From Lineus longissimus (lineage: Eukaryota > Nemertea > Pilidiophora > Heteronemertea > Lineidae): DNA of 64,000 nt. Location: positions 3,288,501 to 3,352,500 of the forward strand of contig NC_088315.1 in NCBI RefSeq assembly GCF_910592395.1, read 5' to 3'. The notes beneath the pieces were generated by a model. It saw nothing but the letters and a program-made list of their open reading frames with translations, searched no databases and had not been told where the DNA came from. The position numbers and the translations under genes were made by a program. Within the stretch, counting starts at the first letter, position 1. Each line of letters begins with the position of its first letter. Shown one piece after another: positions 11,191 to 25,300 of the stretch.

Positions 11191-12955
11191 AGTCGTCTCG
11201 TGAGGCTCCTTACAACCCTACTGGAATACTGGAGTGTTGCTTGGATGGTACCTGATACAGGACAACTGGTTGGGTTGTACCGGAGGCATGACACTCAGAA
11301 AAGACCACAATTGTCTAGGGAGACTATTGAAAAATTCCAAGGTCTACTTGATAACTCTCAAAGTGCTATTTGGGTACTGCTTGAGTGGTACCAGATACAA
11401 GACAACTGGTAGGGTTGTACTCAAGATAGCACAACTGGTTGGGTTACCTGGACTCAGTAATGATCACAATTTTCTCATGAGACTTCTGACAACACTACCA
11501 CCTGACAAATGCTGTTCTTCCTGATACAAGACAACTAGTTGGGTTGTACCTGATACAGGACAACTGGTCTAGCAAACTCAGAAAATACCAAAATCGCCTC
11601 ATCCGACTGGTAAAATCCCAGCATCTAGGCCTACATGTACCTATTCTAGGTTTCAAGTATAACTTGAGTACTATCAGGATGGTACAGGACAAATGGTCTT
11701 GCAAAGAGTTGTCAGGTAGATATGGGAGTGGCAATGAGAAAATTTCTGAGTGTCCTGTATCTGTACAACCCAACCAGTTAGCATGTATCAGGTACCCAAG
11801 CAGTTGTAATGTATCCGGTACAGTCTAACCAGTTGTACTGTCTCGGGCACAACCCAACCAGTTAGCATATATCAAGTACCACTGAATAGTTGTCCAATCT
11901 CAGGTAACATCAAATCAGTTGTATTGTCTCGGGTAAAACCGTACCAGTTAGCATGTATCAGTATGTAGCACGTAGCATGTAGCATGTAGCATGTAGCAGT
12001 AGTCAGAGTAGTATTTGAAGGGTTGTCAGGTAAAGAGATGCCAGGAGTCTCATGAGACAATTGTGGTCCTTGCTGAGTTGGCAAGTCTAGCTGTCTTGTA
12101 TCAGGTACCAACCAAGCTGTTGTACTGTCTCTCGTACAACCCAACCAGTTGTCTTGTATCAAGAGTTGTCAGGTAGATGATATTGGCAGCCGCATGAGGT
12201 GGATGGATATTGGGAGTAGCACCCAACCAGTTGTCCTGTATCAGGTACCATCCTAGCTGTTGTACTGTCTTGGGTACAACCTGAACCAGTTGTCTTGTAT
12301 CAAGAGTTGTCAGGTAGATAGATATAGGTAGCCGCATGAGACGATTGTGATTGAGCTGGCAAGTTTAGTTGTCCTGCCTCGGGTACCCAACTAGTCGTCT
12401 TGTTAAGATACCACTCAAGTAGTACTTGAAGAGTGGTCAGGTGGATGGATATTGGGAGTAGCATAAGATGACCACTCAACCAGTTGTCTTGTATCAGGTA
12501 CCATCCTAGCTGTTGTACTGTCTTGGGTACAACCTGAACCAGTTGTCTTGTATCAAGAGTTGTCAGGTAGATAGATATAGGTAGCCGCATGAGACGATTG
12601 TGATTGAGCTGGCAAGTCCAGTTGTCCTGCCTCGGGTACCCAACTAGTCGTCTTGTTAAGATACCACTCAAGTAGTACTTGAAGAGTGGTCAGGTGGATG
12701 GATATTGGGAGTAGCATAAGATGACCACCCAACCAGTTGTCTTGTATCAGGTACCATCCTAGCTGTTGTACTGTCTTGGGTACAACCTGAACCAGTTGTC
12801 TTGTATCAAGAGTTGTCAGGTAGATAGATATAGGTAGCCGCATGAGACGATTGTGATTGAGCTGGCAAGTCCAGTTGTCCTGCCTCGGGTACCCAACTAG
12901 TCGTCTTGTTCAGGTACCTCTCAAGTAGTTCTTGATTGTGACTTCCTCATCTCTC
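11190..12955. repeat. Satellite array 1, 253-bp units and inverted degenerate flank
   Basis: From about 12130 to 12930 a 253-bp unit is repeated: the anchor ACCATCCTAGCTGTTGTACT occurs at 12247, 12500 and 12753. Each unit holds several degenerate copies of a shorter motif around CAACCAGTTGTC(T/C)TGTATCAGGTA. From about 11230 to 11575 the same motif runs in the opposite orientation (CCTGATACAGGACAACTGG), so the array is inverted around roughly 11.6-11.8 kb. A short TAGCATG microrepeat lies at 11968-11998. Open frames here are repeat artefacts. Confidence 0.92.
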
Positions 12956-13970
12956 TCATCATGTTGTCAACACGGTGGAGCAGCCAGGACTGATTCGGCC
13001 TGGCTGTGACTTCCTCATCTCTCTCACCATGTTGACAACTTGGCAGAGCAGCCAAGACTGATTTGGCTTGGCTGTCTGTGACTGTCTCATCTCTCTCACC
13101 ATAATTATTGTCAACACGGTGGAGCAGCCAGAACTGATTCGGCCTGGCTGTGACTGTCTCATCTCTCTCGCCAACAACTAGACAGTGCGGCGAAGATTGA
13201 TGTGGCCTGGCTGTGACTGTCTCATCACTCGCATCATGTTGTCAGTACGGTGGAGCAGCCAGGATTGATTCGGCCTGGCTGTGACTTCCTCACCTCTCTC
13301 ATCATGTTGTCAACACGGTGGAGCAGCCAGGACTGATTCGGCCTGGCTGTGACTGCCTCATCTCTCTCACCATGTCGACAACTTGGCAGAGCAGCCAAGA
13401 CTGATTTGGCCTGGCTGTGACTGTCTCATCTCTTTCACCATAATTATTGTCACTACGGTGGAGCAGCCAGAACTGATTCGGCCTGGCTCTGACTGTCTCA
13501 TCTCTCTCGCCTTATTAACAACTAGGCAGTGCGGCGAAGATTGATGCGGCCTGGCTGTGACTGTCTCATCACACGCATCATGTTGTCAACACGGTGGAGC
13601 AGCCAGGACTGATTCGGCCTGGCTGTGACTTCCTCATCTCTCTCACCATGTTGACAACTTGGCAGAGCAGCCAAGACTTTTTTTGCCTGGCTGTGACTGT
13701 CTCATCTCTCTCACCATATAGACAACTTGGCAGAGCAGCCAAGACTGATTTGGCCTGGCTGTGACTGTCTCTCATCTCTCTCACCATGTAGACAACTTGG
13801 CAGAGCAGCCGAGACTGATTTGGCCTGGCTGTGATTGTCTCATCTCTCTCGCCATATTAACAACTAGGCAGTGCGGCGAAGATTGATGCGGCCTGGCTGT
13901 GACTGTCTCATCACTCTCATCATGTTGTCAACACGGTGGAGCAGCCAGGACTGATTCGGCCTGGTCTGAG
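12930..13970. repeat. Satellite array 2, ~68-bp monomers with higher-order organisation
   Basis: About fifteen monomers of about 68-72 bp follow the pattern GACT-TCTCATCTCTCTC...GGAGCAGCCAGGACTGATTCGGCCTGGCTGT (not contiguous). Four monomer types can be told apart. A has ACACGGTGGAGCAGCC, B has AACTTGGCAGAGCAGCC, C begins TAATTATTGTC, and D has AGTGCGGCGAAGATTGATG. The order reads A-B-C-D-A, A-B-C-D-A, B-B-B-D-A. It adjoins satellite array 1 directly. Confidence 0.9.
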
Positions 13971-16373
13971 TGGTCAGGTGGGTATTGGAAGTAGCACAAG
14001 ACGACCACCCAACCAGTCATCTTGTTTCAGGTACCATCCAAGCAGTACTCCATGCGCGTGGCATTTGAAGAGTTGTCAGATCCAGGATAGGCATCATATC
14101 AGAAAATGACTTTCGTTTCGACCTGGGCTTGACCTTTACTGCTTCCAGGAAAGAAACCCTCATCTTTAGCCTTTAAACATAAAGAATCCTATTTGAATAC
14201 TAAATAAAATGAGGAAAAACAATGATATCATTTTTGTTCTCAATTTTATTCAAGAAAATATTTGTTTCTACATCATAGTGTTCAATACTTACAGTTTATG
14301 AAAGCGACTCGTTGAGTCATGATACAAACAGCACACAGCAAGCCAAGTCAGGATATAGACATACAATATTTGGCAAAATGGTCAAAAGATACTCTAATAT
14401 CACCTCTATAACACCACTTGCATGATATCCACTTGGATATACTTTAGTCGCAAATGTCCCTTTCTGCACGAATAAACTGATGACCACGCCTAGTGTCAAT
14501 AATCAACGAACCATTTGAACAACAGAAGATGTGACAATCGCTACACTTAACACCAGTGCATGGAATGTTTCTGCCTTTAAAATAAACGATCTTATAGAAG
14601 TGTCAAGAGAGTATGTATCGCAAGCGCTTAATAAGTATATACCGGTACAGGGTGGCACAGAAAAATGCCCAAGATCAAAGCCTATTCGAATGTGTTGATG
14701 CTACAATTCAATTGAATACATTCTCTTCGCCACCCTGTGGAATGTTGCCTTCAAATTCAAACCAAAGAAAAACATGCAGCATGATTGAGAGATCTAACAG
14801 CATACAAAGGTTTTAATGATATTAATTATGATTCAACTCATTCTGATGTAATCAATGCACGACATGATCTCTTTAAACACTGGTTAGTTATTTTAGATTA
14901 TTTGTAAATTGTGGTGTGCCAGCACTACCAGTTCGGGGCAATGTTCGCTTCAATATCAGGATATGCTGTAACAATAACCTGAAATAATATCACAGCTTCT
15001 TTCATTTTCAGGAATTTTTGATCCAGGTGAAGACTACCCCAAACCTTTGAACTATGTATACATGCATCCAGTGCATTATTTCGTTAAACAAACTTTATTC
15101 AATTGATTTAGTAATAAAATGAATTAGCATACAATCTTTATTCGGTTGATTAATGATATGAATAAGATAAAAGTGTAAAAAAATTATTGAAACATTATAA
15201 ATTATCTGACGGATTACTGATGGGATATCGCAAAAATGTATATTAGCATGTTTATCTAGGAATTTGGAAAAATATAATGGAGATATATCTTGGAATGTGG
15301 GTAAAAATGGCAAGATGATGACATGGAATGTTCAAGCTACTCAACGGAAAAGAGAACTACATTCAATGCAATGTTTCAAATGTTTATACACAAATAAAAA
15401 GGCACACAAATATTTTCGAATTTACAGTATCTCTATGAAATTCAAAAACATGAAGGACAGATCTGTATACATTAATTCTAAAACTAAAGTTTACTGTAAA
15501 CCAACAAATTTTAATTTTACGGATTTACCAAATAAGCTTGATTCGCAAAAATAAAAATTGCCAAAATTTTTTTACTGGAAAACTGAAAATTTCTCCATGA
15601 ATTTGACAAAACAAAAATAATGAAGTTTAAAAGATTTTGAGAAATTTTTGCCTGTTTCAAATACAAAAAGGCGTGTAAAAAATTTGTGGCTTACGGCATG
15701 ATACTTGAAAATATAACTAATTTATACTTGATATGAATTATGAGACAGTTTCTACAAAATACAAGTTACTCCAAAACAAATCTAGATATAATAGAATACA
15801 GACTAGATGCTTCATTGTGACAAACTAATTAACATAATTATAATTGTATATTCAAACATATTTAAATACATAGCGTGTATATTTATCAAGGTTTATTTAC
15901 AGAAGTACAACATGGCTTTCGGTGTAAAAATAGACAATAGAATTCTTATTTATGTACAAAGATTTGACGCTTCTCAAAACTAGAACTGAAAACACTGCAT
16001 ATTTTCAAATGTGCTTATACATGGCCTAGCTCTAGTTAGATTAACAAGTCAGTATTCAAACACAAATAAATATAATCTCATAATTAAGGATACATTGCCT
16101 ACTCTTCGCAAAATGAAGTTTTTATCTCATGTAGAATTGTATGCAGCAATACATGTAAAGATGTCCACAAGGACAGAATTTACCCTTTAAAGGCACTCAT
16201 AGATGGCATAGTATTGATACCAGAGATCGCCAACAGTATGACAAGTAGAGCTCTGATACTTAATGGCAAACAATCGTCACCAAGATTCGGCCCCTCTGGG
16301 GTCAATTAGAATCGTTCTCCATTCAATAACCGGACAATGAATCCAAATCACACTGCAATCAAATTAGAGCTCG
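13970..16373 (-). other. Probable 3' UTR of the DCDC1-type gene
   Basis: AT-rich, gene-free sequence lies downstream of the DCDC1 stop on the minus strand. Minus-strand AATAAA signals are read as TTTATT near 14255, 15093 and 15893. I cannot tell which is used. Nothing else was recognised. Confidence 0.4.
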
Positions 16374-19300
16374 TTACATCTCATCCGTCTGACCATTCTG
16401 CATCTCGTCAATGAATTCAGTGTCATCATCAACGGCTGGCGTAGTCTTCTTGGCAGACTTTGGCCTTGGTGGTTTCTTCCCTGCAGCCTCTGCTAGGCTG
16501 GGAGGACCAAAAGGATCAACCTGAAACAGAAAAACAAGTCATATCATTGCTTTGATAGCCGACACGGACACATCAGAGTTCTCAGACCTTGGGCAAGTAG
16601 GCAGTAGCTTGTGATGGACTCCTAGCAGAAGACAGATAACCAGACATATCAATTCAAATAACGCCCAACCATAATGGCAGGCAAGAATAATTCCACACGG
16701 AGCGAAGGTAGAAGAAGAGCTGAAATATTTTTACCGACACCAAGGACGGTCTATGAAACTGCAGCAAAGTGATTGTAATATCATGAATATCAAATCTTAC
16801 ATCAACGCGCGGGTTCTTGTTGGTAAACACCTCAATATCTGTCGCTCGTGGTCCATATTTCTTGCGAGCACGTGACCAGTTCGCTTTAATCTCGATGTCC
16901 TCCTTGACATCTCTCGGCTTCATATATGGCTTTCCCATTGAGACACATAGAAGCATGTCACGTTCTATCTCTCCAAATCGACCAATCTGCAACAAGGAGG
17001 AGTGTCATGTAAGCAATCACAGGCAAATGAGTGCATTGAAGAAGTTCACAGGCAAATGAGTGTCCCATGTTAGAGGAAGTCCTCATTTTTTCCATATGCA
17101 GCCCTAAGTGACATGTGCCAGTACCCAAATGTTGACATATATTGATAGCTTTCATAGCTGTTTTTAAGGAAGTTCACCATACCTGTTTTCCTGTGACGTC
17201 AAACAGAATCTTCCCATGTTTCCTCAAGTTTAGTCTCATGGTTGCATTGTCTAGAATCTGAGCAAGAGATTCTCCCCACACATAGACAGCACGACTAAGG
17301 CTCTCACCATTCGGGTACACCTGAACACGCCTCTGCAAAACAGAAATGGATTGATTAGATTTGAGAATTTGTCTCGGAATTATGATGCTGGTAGAAGTTC
17401 TTTGAGCAAGTAGGAGATTGGTCATAGTGCCAGGCTAGAAGAAAGATTCAGGGAAAACCTTTGGCTTCAGTTTGGGCATAGCCCAGCAGACTTATACATC
17501 CAAAATGTCTTACCATTTGGGGCTGTCCATAAAGTCTGTGAGACGTGGCCTGATTACACGTCTTGAGGCTGTCTGAGTCCTGTGTGTGTTTCACCTCCGA
17601 GAGATGAGTCTGCAGCTGGTGGACTGTATCATGTTTCTGCTGTTCCTCCTCCGTGGGTTCCTGCCAGTTCCCTTCGATCAGGACAGGCTGGTCAGGATCA
17701 TTCGTCCCCTTGAAGTTCCCTGGGCTCCCCTCTTGGAGGCGTCGGCCCTGCATCTGTCTCAGGACGTGTTTCTCTGTCTCCAACTCCTGGACGACAGCGG
17801 ATCGCTCCTCCTGCCATTTTTTCTTTCTTTCTGTCCGTGCAACAACAGCTGTGGAGAGATAAGAATGAATATTCATACATTGCTTTCCTGGGCCAGGTTG
17901 TATAAAAACCTGTTAGCTTTAACAGAGTTGTTAAGTCTTACCAGAAACAGGGATTTAATGGGATTATTTGAAAGAGATAACACCTTTAAGGATGGCCTAC
18001 CTGAGATGCTTTTTTTTTTTATACTTGTATTTTTATTTTGGTGCTAATTACTGGCAAGGGAAACCCATTAAAGAGGCTAATTTTTCGCCTAATGGGTTTC
18101 CCGTCTATGCTCTGCTATTGTTCTATTACCGCTTGTTTTATGTACATGTATTTTTTGTAGAGCATAGAAAAGTTTACATAAATAAATAAATAAATATCCA
18201 TTGGGAACATATCTGGCAGATGATATCAGCAGAACACCTGCACCATCAGTAATAACCTCACCTGACTCATCAGCAAACAAATTTTGCCGATTGTTTAATT
18301 GCACAATTTCTAAATCTTCTGTCGTTGTTTCTTTATCAGCCATACGATAACAGTTACCAGGCCGCCATCTTGTCACAACGACAGTTTTTACAGGTGATTT
18401 GCTCCGGCGTTTAAAAGATGGCAACCGATTAAGACTATGATTATCCGTAACAACATTTGACACCACCAATTCTTGGGGAATTTTAGTTTTTGCATCCTCA
18501 ACCGTTCTTGACCTATTATGCACATGACGGCCATTTTTATCCACAGAAAGCTTGTTTTGATTATTCCTACATGTATCATTTTTATTTTTGGTCCGGACTG
18601 GTGACCCTTTATCCGAAATAGTCCTACGCCTTTGCTTTGATTTCGATGAAATAACCTTAGTGTCTTTGTACTTCATATCTTCTGCCTTATTCGAGACAAA
18701 ATTAGTATCTTGTTTTGGGACTGAGTCCATCTCAATTTTGTCCTGTATTTGAACTGACTTTGATACAATTTGATCCTGTGCTTCGACTGATTTTGATTTG
18801 ACTTCATCCAGTTTTTGAACTGACTCTGAATCGACTTTATCCAGTTTTTGAACTGGTTTTGATTCAACTTCATCCGGTTTTTGAACTGATTTTGAATCGA
18901 CTTCGTCCGGTTCTTGAACTGACTTTGAACTGACTTCCTCCGGTTTTTGAACTGATTTTGATTCAATTTCATCCAGTTTTTCTTCAGATTTGGAATCGAC
19001 TTCCTGCGAAGAAACTTTAGTTTTTTCCTCTACTTGGCTTTCATCCACCAGCGATCTGCAGCTACCTAACCTAGAATTCGCCCTTGATCCACTTGTTACA
19101 CTGCCGTCTCTGCTGAGGCTTGGTGATGAACTGAACCCAGCCAACCAGGGCGGCACTTCTGATTCACTTTCCATAGTGCAAGCAACACAATAGACGGCCA
19201 AAGTTGAACTAGTTTGATATTAGCTCCTAACACCAAAGCTGTTATTGAAATACTTCACACACAGACAACACAATTAAAATTGTCAGTTTTGATTGATTTA

Positions 19301-22300
19301 ATCCTTTGTGTAACTGTAAATCTGTGCCACTTCCAACTGACTATTCATGATACTCAAGAAACTATGCAAATGAAGCACTTTGCCCTACTAGCAGACGTAC
19401 GAAATCCTACAGCCATTTGTTTACAAGTAACTATAGTCTAGCCTTTGATGGATTACCAATACGCACATAGAGACCAAACAACCATGTTAATATTACAATA
19501 TTATACTATCAATAAATATTATCAATAAACCATTGCACACATTCATTGATGTAACGTAGTATAGTGTTTTGATAATGAGCATTAATTATTCAAAATCATG
19601 ATCCTGTTACACAGGGGTAACACTCAATATAAGGCCTACTGTTATAGACATTCTTTTGGGATATTCAAGCATAACAAAACTAAGTAAAAGTGGCCCTACC
19701 TGCTGGTGGCTTGAACTTCTCTCCAACAGATGCCCACAGCTCGATGGGATAGCGCAATATCGTCTCAACGGGTGGAATCTGGACCTCAATGTGCACCAAA
19801 TCAGCCAGTTCATCTTGTTCGTTCTTCTCTGTTTGACCTTGAACCTCAACACCTTCATGACCTTCAAGCAGCTCTTGACCTCCCTCTTCCTGACCTTCAC
19901 CTACATTGGGTTCAGTTTCATCATTTTCTGGTTTCGGAATGTCCTCTTTTTCTCCTGAAAAGCACAATCATTTTTTGATATTACAACCTGAAGTTTTCTT
20001 GCAATTACAACCCAGAGTTTTGTACAATTACAAACTGAAGTTTTATTCAATGGATGGCAACTCTTGAGTGTAAATACTACATTGCTTCTTGAATCTTCTC
20101 AAGATCTAATTTTCAATAACAAAAACACAAACCAAGAAAGCTTATTTTCAGTTTAGAAAGGCCCCATCCTCGGCTACCCTATTTCAGCAAAAAAACAACT
20201 TGACACATACTGCACATTCATATAAACGCTGACTACTATTCTACATTATGGCTTGAAGCGCACAGGAAAACAAAATTAGTTTAACAGTCGCAACAAATTA
20301 CAACATCATTTTTACAATTCTGTAAGCAAATTATAGAAGCAGAAGTTCTTTCCAAAATGAACAACAAAAGCGAAAGTAAGCATTCATGACAATAGCAATG
20401 AACATGGCTACTGCAAGTAAAAGGCACCAAAGCTGTCTGACAAGCTCTGATGAAAGCCAAGGCAGAACAAAATATGCTGGGAAAATACAAGACAAGACAA
20501 GATATGCTGGCATTGCAACTTTAAGCAGGGACCACAGAGATAAAATCAAGGCTACAAGTCATACCTTGCACACCGTAATGGTGTGAACGACTGCCAGCCA
20601 TGAGGGTGCGCACCTCTATTGGGCCACTAGAGGAGCTGCGCGAGTGCTGGCCAGAGCCAACCTCAGCCCCACCTATGGAGGTGCGGAGATAACGTGTCAT
20701 TATTATAAAGTACTAAATCCGATGATAAGGAAGAGTGAATTCAAAATCTGGGAAGATAGAAGTGTATGGGTCTTGTAAAAAATGGTTTACTTTTAGTCTT
20801 ATTGACTGTCTGTCCCGAAGTTATGGCCATTTTCTTTCCCTGTTACAGGAAGTCATTTTCAATTTTTAAAAACGTGACTTATAAAGGCATGTCCTCAACC
20901 AAGTGCTGTGCAGGTTAGCTTGCTTCTACAGCAAATGGTGCATGAGATTAGTGCAAAAGGCAGGCTCAGCTTGCTTGCATTTGAGGTATCCTCAAAAGGT
21001 TATATTCGTCAACTCTCAGTCTCACTTTATGTCGAAGCAGTGGTTCTTGGCTGTACTTGACAATTTCTAGATATTTGAAACAGATTGTTTTACCTTCTTC
21101 ATCTTGTGGCTGCCCTTCTTTGGCCTCCTCTGCCACTTTTGGAGCCTCACCGCCCATCTCAGCAACCTTTGCTTTTTTCAGCATCAGTATGTGATGGTCC
21201 ACTCCCCATTGAATCAGGTCGTCAATGTCCAGGATGATGATGCCGTCAGAGGTATAGAGGCGACGTACAGCCGAGTGGGCGTGTAGACGGTCAGTGCACT
21301 GCTGCAGTAACTGTCAAATGGATAACAGACCTAGTTAAATATTATGCTGCAAAATCTGCTTTGGACATACATTGCAGCTGGAATTAAGTACTTTTAGGTA
21401 TGTGTCCAAAAGGAGTACTTGAAGTACTTAAAATTCTCAATTCCAGCAATTCACTAGAAGTCTTTGCATCCACTAATTCAGACTCCAGTATCACTGAAGA
21501 CCAGGTAACACTGAATACATACCCCAGGGATGCTGGACGCGAAGATGAGTTCAGCTTGAGCCATCCTTCCCTCGCCATTCAAGTAAGCAGCCACCTTGAC
21601 TGTGAGCGGTGACCTTGCCTGGCTGATCTCACGCGCGATATTACGCACGCTACGTTCCTTACGTAGTCTCTCCAGTTGGTCCTCCCAGGCCTCGAGGGTG
21701 TGTTCTGCTTCAAAGGTGGACAGATCAACTTTTCCATTCAGGCATTGGAAACTACCAACTTGTTTCACTCCGAGATCTTGAGCTGCAAAAATTACATAAA
21801 AGTATAGAAGTTGGCCATCTGAATATTTTGCAGCTTTTTTCTACACACAATTCACACCGTTTGTCGAAACAAGTTGGGTTTTTGCCATCTTTGTAAAATC
21901 ATGCATAGCAATAAGACAAACCAATGCCTATGCATACTGTATACAGTACGGTACATACCTTGCCCCATAGCACAAGCAAAGTCCACATTCTTGATAATCT
22001 TCTGTGTCTTGAAGCGCCCCCTCATGGCACGGGCACAAGATGCGCACACGACCAACTTCGTCATTTGGTTGTTTGGTAAGGGGTACTCAACCTCATAGCC
22101 CTAGAGGAAAGAATTGCAAGATGTATTTTTGGCAGTGCATGACCGAGACTTTTTTTCCACATTCACGTGTTACGATGTGTATTCTGCACAAGGCCTTGCT
22201 GTGTTCCTAACAGACAATGATTTGTTGCAATATTTGCAGTATTAACCATAAATGTGGAGGCACAAACACATCCTACATGTTTCATGCCAAAATGAGAGCA

Positions 22301-25300
22301 GCCTCGTTGTAACATTCAATATTTTCACCAAGTTTTCTCCTAAAGCTATTGACTTACCGGTTGGTCAAGTTCTGTGTCCCCGATCACTGCGAAGGTGCAG
22401 ATATTGGCTTTGTTTGCGGCTGTAATCTCTGAAGAGGAAAATAACCATCATCAGCATAAAGCTTAAAAGAAGAAAAACATTCCAGCAGAAAAACTGTTTC
22501 AAAAACACAGATTTCACCTCTAGCTCAATTTGCCCAGCATATTGAAGAAACTGATCAGAGTACTTGGTGGGGGCCATCCGTTGTGGGTTAAACGATAGCT
22601 TGACTAGGATACAAACAAAAGCCCGAAAATCCAATATCTCGAATATCTCACCTTTATCTAAGAAGTCTGTATAAAATGCCTGAATCAAACCAGTATCGTG
22701 ATCAAACATGAACTTCTGATTGGATCGACCAAACTGAGTATTCTTGTGCTGGAGTAAGACAATGGACGAGTTGGCGTAGCTCAACGTCATACTCTGGTCG
22801 TCCCGCCGTAGGTTCGTTGGCATGGTAACGCTGAGGACCATCTTCTGATTGTGTTTGGCTTTGATAAGTCTGAAAAAGGAGTGGGTTGGTTAGAAGTTCA
22901 TTCCAAAGTCAAAAGTGCAGTGTTGCCCCAATGTCTGCCCAACTACAGGCAATGATCACGATGAAGCCAACTTTAGATGTCTATGATATTTAGTTTGAGG
23001 TATTCGAAACAGACTTACCCTGAACTACTTATAATCCACCTCTGGAAGATATCGTCTACATTCCTCTTCTTCAAGGTCACCTCCGATGCGCGACCTTCAC
23101 CTTCAGTGACCCCGAGAACTAGCTCAGGTTTACTTGCACACGCCAGGAAGCCATCAGTATAGGTGAACTTCTGTAGATGCAACCGAGGATACCGAGGGGA
23201 AACTGGATGCTTAGGTCTGCAAAAGATGCAATACAAATCTGCTGTTAACTTTCATTCAACTGAGTACACATTAGAGCAGTTCCAAAAGGAAATAAACTGA
23301 GTACAATGACACAGAGAAGTGAAGTGTATGCAAGAACAACCTAGCCATTGAGATAGCAAATGAAAGTCTGCCTAACAACAGCACAATAAAACTCAAACTC
23401 TTATATTTCTTGTACAGTTCTTAGCTTATATTCAACGCACTACATTTCTTTGCTTGTAAACTTACTTGTATTTCCTATACATTTCTTTGCTTGTAAATGC
23501 TTCTTCTTTCTTTCTCTCTTCCTCATCGAGATCATCATTTTCATCCTGTTCCATTATACGCTCCCACGGCCATCTTAGATTCTCCAGACGTCGTTCGGAC
23601 CTCTGATGTGATCTATCATGAGCACTCCTGAAAGATAACATCCTGGCAGTTAAGAGGTGCATATGACAGCATTATCCAATTTCGTTAGGTTCTCTCCAGA
23701 AAAGAAGATTACATGGCCAGTGGTCGAGGTCAAGTTGCCAATCAAGCAGCCTGCCAGGAGGGGCAGGTCATCCTTCTTCACCAACCAGTAATCCTCCAAC
23801 TTTTTTTTCAGGATGTCCTTGGTAGAGATGTTCTATTGTAATTCAAAGTAATGTTCATCAGAGTCAACCTATTCTCTAGTAAAATGACTTGCCCAAGGAC
23901 ACTTACAGTTTCTCATTCAATAAACTCTGCATCATCTCCTCTTGAGCAATCACCTCCTCATCTTTCTCCTCAACCTCGACCGGAGCCTCATTTTCATCTG
24001 CCTTGTCTTCCTCGGGCGAGATGGCCGACTTATTGATGATGAGGCGAGCACTCGGTGTTAGACCACCTTCAACTTCCAACACAAAACCTGGAGAAATAGA
24101 AGAGATGGCAAAGAAGTGAAAATTAGGTACCGAAGAACCTCTCTCTTCAGGGCACCCTTGGGCCTGACAAGTGCTGTCCGTAATAGAGAGGTGTCCGCCA
24201 AGTGGGGTTTTACTGTCACCCCTACTATTGTAGATATAGAAACCCCACTAAGGCAAAATTGATTGTAATCATTGTTCTATAATAAAGAAGGTGTTCAGCT
24301 AACAGAGGTGTCCATAAATGAAGGCTATATTCTGCTTACCTTCAGGTTTTCTAAGAGCAACAAACTGTCTGATCTGAGCAATATCAGCGGAAAGGTTAGC
24401 TAGAAGGAAACGTCTCTGTTGTTCGGCTTTAGTCAGTTTGGGGTCCGTCCATGGTTCACCACATGAGATGTAAACGAGCTGGTCACGTAGCAATGTGTCT
24501 CTGATCGTGAAATGTTCATGGCCCTGGTCGTCGAATAACCGCCTGGCAGCAAAGGGGAGGTTCAGCATGCTGGTGCAGTGCTCCAGGAACTGAAAATAAG
24601 ATGATTGAAACGTAATAAAAGAATTTAAAACACAAAACAATACTGGCTATTCTGTGCCAAGAAGTATTTCAAGGTCAACCTTTCTCTCATTAACCAGATG
24701 GTATACATGTACATGCTTAGATTTGTCAGGGTCCAAGGCATTACAATAGGCATGGTGTTTTCCAAATGACATAAATCTTACCAAACGGAACTCGAGCTGC
24801 TGAAGAGAGAGATCAGAACAATGAAGACTTTGTCCATTGGCAACAGAATCCTCGTTATTCTCCTTGTTATCTCGAGAAGATCGGCGGGCATGTTTATTAG
24901 TTTTACCGTTCTGGGTTTTCTTCAAATCTTTGGACATCTGCAAAGTTGAGGGTTTCGATCAAGACATGGGGAAACATGCAGAAGGTTAAGGAATCAAGTT
25001 ACAGGCGAATTTGGATTGGGAATTACATTTTGGGCAGTGGCAGGTATGGGAATTGATAGTGAAAATACTTTTCGTAGATAAAATAATATATCATATCCTA
25101 CTCAAAAGTACAACTCTTGCTTATTCACCTTAAGATGACCATATTTAGGCGCTAAAGACACTAGAAGATAGACCAAGTCATACATACATTTGTTAGATCA
25201 GGGCCAACGATAGGAACAGCACAGCCAGGGTCCTTGTCTCCGTTACGCAACACCAACAGCCTCATTGTAGTCGACACACTTGGTTTACGTGGATTCTCCA

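Noticed and set aside
11872-12843. Long repetitive frames (IYLTTLDTRQLV) as a repeat protein
   Set aside because: They coincide with the satellite unit, change frame between copies and lack splice or family support.
12959-13787. Tandem open frames in the 68-bp array, and the array as a CRISPR
   Set aside because: The frames follow the repeat period, and there are no unique spacers; monomers are contiguous and the context is eukaryotic. It is a satellite.
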